This document shows positions 61,269 to 64,000 of a DNA stretch of 64,000 nt, in pieces. The stretch comes from ENR-C587 sp942493235 (GTDB lineage: Bacteria; Bacteroidota; Ignavibacteria; Kapaibacteriales; UBA2268). The stretch lies in NCBI GenBank assembly GCA_942493235.1, contig OW818676.1, forward strand, positions 4,092,001-4,156,000. Reading direction: 5' to 3'. Below the pieces are notes generated by a model that saw only the letters and a list, made by a program, of their open reading frames with translations, was not told the origin of the DNA and searched no databases. Within the stretch, counting starts at the first letter, position 1, and every line of letters begins with the position of its first letter. The position numbers were made by a program, and so were the translations under genes.

Positions 61269-61679
61269 TCAGTTACGAACATAAAAATGAGTCTGGCCGT
61301 CAACGTTATCTTCATGTAAAATCACAGTATCTTTGATGAAAGTTACAATAGTCGGTATTCCATAATGAGGTGTTTCGCGGAATTTATAACAGATTAACAA
61401 CAAATTAGTAGAATCTTTTGTATAAGTATAGTTTAGTGTATCGGTAGCAATATCATCCTTTTTAATGATAAGAAGCGAATCACTAAATATATAATACTCA
61501 TTATGCCCCACACTGCTTGGAGTGATTACGGAGCCTGCAATTCCTCCGGTAGTTTTAAGCCATCTCCACTCACCGATTAGACTTTCACTGTAATTATCAT
61601 TTGACGATGTACTGTCGCTACAAGAATAAAAGCATATCCCTGCTATCAGTATAATACAAAATGTAAAATATTTTTTCAT
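61269..61679 (-). CDS. Lipoprotein of tandem paralogue family, copy 3
   Basis: This 136-residue protein begins MKKYFTFCIILIAGICFYSC and continues NYSESLIGEWRWLKTTGGIAG like copy 2, but is shorter and ends DGQTHFYVRN instead of DGQAHWYVR. It is the first of the three genes. The about 170-bp region upstream of it (61680-61850) is very similar to that upstream of copy 1 (60506-60670), so gene plus leader were duplicated together, while copy 2 has a different leader. Role unknown; all three would be anchored in the outer membrane. Confidence 0.85.
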   Translation of the reverse strand: MKKYFTFCIILIAGICFYSCSDSTSSNDNYSESLIGEWRWLKTTGGIAGSVITPSSVGHNEYYIFSDSLLIIKKDDIATDTLNYTYTKDSTNLLLICYKFRETPHYGIPTIVTFIKDTVILHEDNVDGQTHFYVRN

Positions 61680-62025
61680 AACTCTCCCTTATAGCTAATA
61701 ATAAAACTAATTACCATATAAAACGTTTTAAAATAATGATAGTTACAAAGTGAACATATAGCAAACAGTGATAGTTCGTTTCATAAACAATTGATTTATG
61801 TTTTATTAAATATCCAATTATTGGCAATGCCTATGTCCCAGCTCTGAAGAGCCTGTGTAAATATTATTCTGCGGCAAAATTCTTACGATTTCTATATGCA
61901 AAAGAAGTCCCTTGAAAAGCTAATTACGATAAATCACAATATTTTCCATCAATTAATAATATTTACTATTGAAATTTTAAATTTAATTCTTATATTTGAT
62001 AGATTGATAAAAGGGACAAACTCGT
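61680..62025. other. Spacer with duplicated leader sequence of the lipoprotein genes
   Basis: The part next to 61680 repeats, with few changes, the region upstream of copy 1 (for example TTAAAATAA.GATAGTTACAAA and ATTGATTTATGTTTT, then GGCAATGCCTAT.TCCCA). GAGCCTGTGTAAATATTATT at 61849-61868 resembles the inner arm of the composite at 18656. A GAAGTCC site and the promoter of the receiver/PAS gene should lie near 61900-62020; none is distinct. No gene is seen. Confidence 0.5.
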
Positions 62026-64000
62026 ATGAGAATTTTATTAGTAGAAGACAACAAGATTTTAGCAAGTGTAACGCGTGAATATTTAAAATCTGCGGGATAT
62101 GAAGTATTTTTAGCTGCGGACTCTGTTGCATGCTTAAAACTTCTCAATGATGATGAATTTGACCTTATAGTTTTAGAAGTTGTCTTGCCGGACAGATCCG
62201 GAATAGATTTATGTAAAGAAATCAAATCTAAAGATAGTTTTCAAGACATACCTATTATATTTTTATCCTCTCTTACTAATAAAGATGCCTTAGTCGATGG
62301 ATTAAATGCCGGGGGCAAAGACTTCATTACAAAGCCATTTAATAAAGAAGAGTTGCTGGCGAGAGTAAAAGTCAACATAGACCTAAAGTTGTCTAATGAT
62401 TTAATAAAGAAGCAGAATGAATTGCTACGCAGGGAAATAGAATCAAGAAAGCAGGCAGAGCAAAGCCTAAAAATTTCCGAATCTGTATATCAGGCAGTTG
62501 TTGAAGACCAAATAGAAATGATATGCAGAATTAAACCTGATGGAACTATAATATTTGTTAATAACGCATTCTGTAATTATTTCGAGTTCTCCAAGCAGGA
62601 TATAATTAATAATAACCTATTTGATATTTTGGTCGATGACGACAGAAAAATCAGATATAAAAATGTATTGCAATTGGGAAATTCAGAGACTCTTAATCAT
62701 GAGGATTATTTCTATGATAAAGAAGGCAATATAAAATGGTACAACTGGAATTTAAGAGCTATACGTGATACTTCGGGTATGCTAAAAGAAATCCAAGGCG
62801 TAGGTGCCGATATTACCGAAAAGAAAAAAATCATCGAAGAGCTTAACGAGCTTAGCCTTTTCAATTATAGTATAATAGATAATGCGGGAGAAGGTATAGC
62901 GGTACTTGATAGAAATTTCAAATTTCAAACTTGGAATAAAGCCATGGAAATCATGAGCGAATTCCGTGCTGATGAAGTAATTGGAATTGACTGCCGAATC
63001 CTATTCCCTAATATAATAGAAAAATTCGGCAAAGATATTGATATTGCTTTTACCGGACAACAGGTTAAAACTACGGTTTATCAATTAACATTAACAAAAT
63101 CTCAAGATAACTTGTGGGTTAGCGGAAATTTTGTACCGCATATAAATAAATATGGAGATATAATCGGCTTAATCGCGGTGTTTAGCAATCATACCGAAAA
63201 AGTTATTAAAGAAAATCAGCTTAAAGAAAGTCAAATCAGATTGGCAACTTTGATTGACTCTCTACCTTTTGATTTTTGGGCATTAGATAATGATTGGAAT
63301 TATATATTACAAAACAAATCCTGCATTGATAATTGGAAAGACGTAAAAGGTAGGAATTTTCACGAACTTGATGATTACGATGGATTAAAAGATATTTGGT
63401 ATGCTAATAATCTAAAAGCTTTCTCCGGTATATCTGTTGAAGAGCATTATACTTTAAATAACGCAGGTAATGATTTACACAAGAAATCAGTTATTTCTCC
63501 GGTGATAATAGATGAAGAAATTAAAGGTATTATCGGAACAGAAATCGATATAACCGAGATAATTAATTATCAAAATGCCCTTAAAGAATCCGAAAGTAAA
63601 TATAGGCTTCTTTTTGATAATATGCTAGATGCTTTTACTATTAATGAAATTATTTATAACAGCGAAGGTAAACCAATCGATTATATGGTTACCGAGTATA
63701 ATAAATCATATCTGAAGCTGTCCGGATTTAGCGAGGAGCAAGTAAAATCGCTCAGCTCAAGTGAAAGGTCTAAAGAGCATTTTCATGAATTTTTTGATAA
63801 AATAGAATTTTCGTACCATTCAGGGAAATCACAGAAATTTGAGTTTTACTCTGAATTGTACTGCAAGTATTTATCATTAAGTATTTATTTTCACTCTGAT
63901 AATAAATTTGCTCTAATATTTGATGATATTAGTGAAAGAAAAATCGCCGAAGTTAAGCTTAAAGAAAGCGAAGAACAGTTCAGGCAGCTGACTGAAAATA
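62026..64000 (+). CDS. Receiver-PAS multi-sensor signalling protein (3' end outside the window)
   Basis: A frame runs from ATG 62026 off the right edge (658 residues). Residues 1-120 are a CheY-type receiver: MRILLVEDNK holds the acidic pair, IPIIFLSS the Ser/Thr site and FITKPF the Lys. The phospho-acceptor position reads LIVLEVVLPDRSG, with Glu51 in place of Asp. A coiled coil (about 125-150) leads to at least four PAS/PAC units (about 152-275, 280-400, 405-515 and 520-650), marked by YQAVVEDQIEMICRI, GVGADITEKKK, GTEIDITEI and IFDDISERKIAEV. The last residues (LKESEEQFRQLTEN) begin another PAS. Proteins of this kind usually end in a histidine kinase or GGDEF domain, which would be beyond the window. 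Confidence 0.9.
   Translation, partial: MRILLVEDNKILASVTREYLKSAGYEVFLAADSVACLKLLNDDEFDLIVLEVVLPDRSGIDLCKEIKSKDSFQDIPIIFLSSLTNKDALVDGLNAGGKDFITKPFNKEELLARVKVNIDLKLSNDLIKKQNELLRREIESRKQAEQSLKISESVYQAVVEDQIEMICRIKPDGTIIFVNNAFCNYFEFSKQDIINNNLFDILVDDDRKIRYKNVLQLGNSETLNHEDYFYDKEGNIKWYNWNLRAIRDTSGMLKEIQGVGADITEKKKIIEELNELSLFNYSIIDNAGEGIAVLDRNFKFQTWNKAMEIMSEFRADEVIGIDCRILFPNIIEKFGKDIDIAFTGQQVKTTVYQLTLTKSQDNLWVSGNFVPHINKYGDIIGLIAVFSNHTEKVIKENQLKESQIRLATLIDSLPFDFWALDNDWNYILQNKSCIDNWKDVKGRNFHELDDYDGLKDIWYANNLKAFSGISVEEHYTLNNAGNDLHKKSVISPVIIDEEIKGIIGTEIDITEIINYQNALKESESKYRLLFDNMLDAFTINEIIYNSEGKPIDYMVTEYNKSYLKLSGFSEEQVKSLSSSERSKEHFHEFFDKIEFSYHSGKSQKFEFYSELYCKYLSLSIYFHSDNKFALIFDDISERKIAEVKLKESEEQFRQLTEN

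Overview
The window is visibly A+T-rich and densely coded, from a Gram-negative bacterium of the Bacteroidota/Chlorobiota (FCB) group. The best evidence is four secreted proteins (ends at 7684, 19135, 43383 and 52326) with a C-terminal Por-secretion (type IX secretion, T9SS) sorting domain, plus many signal-peptide lipoproteins and predicted outer-membrane barrels. The mix of genes fits an Ignavibacteria/Kapabacteria-like lineage, but I cannot fix the genus. No rRNA, tRNA, CRISPR array, transposase or prophage block was found.

Layout. 1-2300: 3'-truncated secreted GEVED-type protein. 2763-4612: two-gene ABC transporter. 5021-6925: dxs (isoprenoid precursors). 7039-9861: GNAT acetyltransferase and a secreted propeller protein. 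10314-12211: ECF sigma factor with an anti-sigma-like/beta-barrel partner. 12576-18236: large hybrid sensor kinase followed by a double GT2-TPR protein. 18237-19134: composite of intergenic repeats. 19135-23541: giant secreted IgGFc-binding-like protein. 24172-29885: suf Fe-S cluster operon (rrf2, sufB, sufC, sufD) with an ATPase gene and a truncated DUF4276-like gene inserted in it. 30136-30666: solitary nuoC. 30879-31370: orphan terminase-small-subunit-like gene. 31766-33699: ribD and a coupled lipoprotein. 33825-34961: chorismatase-family protein. 35191-37251: M13 peptidase. 37604-41030: tmk, tetR, purD. 41227-43383: secreted WD40-like protein. 43499-46866: uvrB and recA. 47184-49489: small exported proteins and a DedA protein. 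49735-52326: repeat-rich T9SS cargo. 52719-55352: YfhO-like membrane protein. 55462-58113: four-gene minus-strand cluster (phosphorylase-like protein, short EEP-like fragment, two unknowns). 58738-59946: OmpA-family protein. 60062-61679: tandem triplication of a lipoprotein gene. 62026-64000: truncated receiver/multi-PAS sensor.

The most unusual material is between the genes. Several repeat families recur in the spacers: (i) an imperfect palindrome of about 80 bp in four copies; (ii) short hairpins with a conserved GTTA/TAAC loop and compensatory stem changes, inside elements that share terminal sequences; (iii) a third element with conserved outer arms around a variable core hairpin, one copy of which carries a family (i) palindrome nested inside. 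No transposase is encoded here, so these behave like non-autonomous (MITE/REP-like) elements.

Two signalling proteins have altered phosphotransfer residues: an Asp-to-Glu change in the receiver at 62176-62178, and an Hpt-like domain without its histidine at the end of the kinase at 12576-15902. The suf operon carries what looks like the remains of an AAA ATPase/DUF4276 conflict-type pair. Functional calls rest on motif recognition by eye; no database search was possible.
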